A stretch of DNA of 13,826 bases from positions 1-13,826 of the forward strand of contig CANBEE010000045.1 in NCBI GenBank assembly GCA_947367415.1. The letters are read 5' to 3'. Source of the DNA: an uncultured Bacteroidales bacterium (GTDB lineage: Bacteria; Bacteroidota; Bacteroidia; Bacteroidales; Bacteroidaceae). This document shows, in pieces, positions 13,299-13,826 of the stretch (its first letter is position 1; every line of letters begins with the position of its first letter). Below the pieces are notes generated by a model. That model was not told where the DNA came from and searched no databases. It saw only the letters and a program-made list of their open reading frames with translations. A program made the translations under genes and the position numbers.

Positions 13299-13826
13299 CT
13301 TTGCGTACTGCCCAGAGCCGGCGATTGTCCACGCGCACCTGATGAGCACCGATTTCCTTGAGATACCACCCGAAGGTGGTGCGCTCGATGCCCTCCATGG
13401 CCGAAGGCGATATTTCGCGCAGGCAGTCGTACACATGCGTGGCCGGCCAGAGCAGCGCCTGGCGCTCCTCCATCGTCTCAGGCACCTCGCACGGCTCGAA
13501 GGTGCGGAGCAGCAGGTCCCACACACCCTGCCGGGTAGAGAAGCCCTGGTTGTGGGCTTCGATGAGGCGCACCTCGGCATCGTCAAACCAGCTGCGCTCG
13601 CCCGCCGCGAGGGCCGCCAGTGCCTGGGCATAGAGCTGGGCATGGTCTACGGGCGTAGCCACATCGATGGGCGCCTCCAGCTCCACGCAGATGAAGCGGC
13701 GGCTACCCGTCTCGTCGCGCAAGAGGTAGCGGCGGTTGCTGGTGGCGATGAACGAGGCCATGCGCTCCATCTCCTCCATCTGTCCGCGGTGGGGGCGCTT
13801 CAGCGTGATGGTGGCCAGCTGCACCA
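13288..13826 (-). CDS. VirE/DUF3874-type primase-helicase, C-terminal part (5' end outside the window)
   Basis: The minus-strand frame is open to the right edge, and its stop is at 13288-13290. About 179 codons are visible. The segment KRPHRGQMEEMERMASFIAT, then SN, RYLLRDETGSRRF and ICVE, matches the end of the P-loop ATPase domain of VirE/D5-like proteins (sensor Asn and the TG-S-R-R-F arginine motif, about visible residues 10-48). The rest (PVDHAQLYAQAL, ERSWFDDAE, a terminal WYLKEIGAHQVRVDNRRLWAVRKVER) fits the DUF3874-like winged-helix tail common in Bacteroidetes. Such proteins are presumed primase-helicases carried by mobile or integrated elements. GC is far higher than elsewhere in the window (about 73% in row 13561-13620), suggesting a separate origin. 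The ATPase Walker motifs lie outside the window. Another minus frame (13248-13643) is a shadow of this gene. Confidence 0.72.
   Translation of the reverse strand, partial: VQLATITLKRPHRGQMEEMERMASFIATSNRRYLLRDETGSRRFICVELEAPIDVATPVDHAQLYAQALAALAAGERSWFDDAEVRLIEAHNQGFSTRQGVWDLLLRTFEPCEVPETMEERQALLWPATHVYDCLREISPSAMEGIERTTFGWYLKEIGAHQVRVDNRRLWAVRKVER

Noticed and set aside
13248..13643. 131-codon minus-strand frame
   Set aside because: Arg/Ser/Pro-rich translation of high-GC DNA in the wrong frame of the VirE-like gene.

Overview
The window looks like chromosome from a Bacteroidales bacterium, probably a gut commensal. The evidence is a run of predicted lipoproteins with short signal peptides and lipobox cysteines, BACON, MACPF and FISUMP-like domains, AT-rich gaps instead of strong Shine-Dalgarno sites at most starts, heptanucleotide repeat arrays between genes, and a VirE-family gene at the right edge. 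No genus can be assigned. No rRNA, tRNA, CRISPR array or transposase was seen.

Region 1 (1-3747): a gene of unknown function that enters from the left and appears to be cut in two by a one-base frameshift near 686-699, followed by a large MACPF (perforin-like) lipoprotein with an N-terminal BACON domain and a C-terminal FISUMP-like domain. The MACPF family includes the Bacteroidales secreted antimicrobial proteins (BSAPs). Both genes change abruptly from about 55% GC to about 30-40% GC before their 3' ends, which suggests exchangeable C-terminal parts. A hairpin closes the region.

Region 2 (3783-12038): the most unusual part. A heptamer repeat array runs up to the ATG of a tandemly duplicated two-gene module. 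Each copy encodes (a) a BMP/PnrA-like solute-binding lipoprotein and, overlapping its stop codon by 11-14 bases, (b) a ~730-residue lipoprotein that joins a type 1 periplasmic-binding (LivJ-like) domain to a C13 legumain/GPI8-like cysteine peptidase with an intact His/Cys dyad. A secretory-lipase-like alpha/beta hydrolase lipoprotein follows 21 bases later. No permease or ATPase genes accompany the binding proteins, so this is not an ordinary ABC importer. A ligand-sensing, envelope-anchored protease or transpeptidase system fits better, but that is inference.

Region 3 (12039-13305): decayed DNA. It holds a lipoprotein signal-peptide relic interrupted by a strong hairpin, a truncated patatin-like gene with an unrelated tail, an intrinsic terminator, about 600 bases of AT-rich noncoding DNA with several inverted repeats, and further heptamer arrays.

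Region 4 (13288-13826, minus strand): the C-terminal part of a VirE/DUF3874-type primase-helicase, with clearly higher GC (about 70% in a sampled row) than everything to its left. This suggests a different origin, possibly a mobile or prophage-like element.
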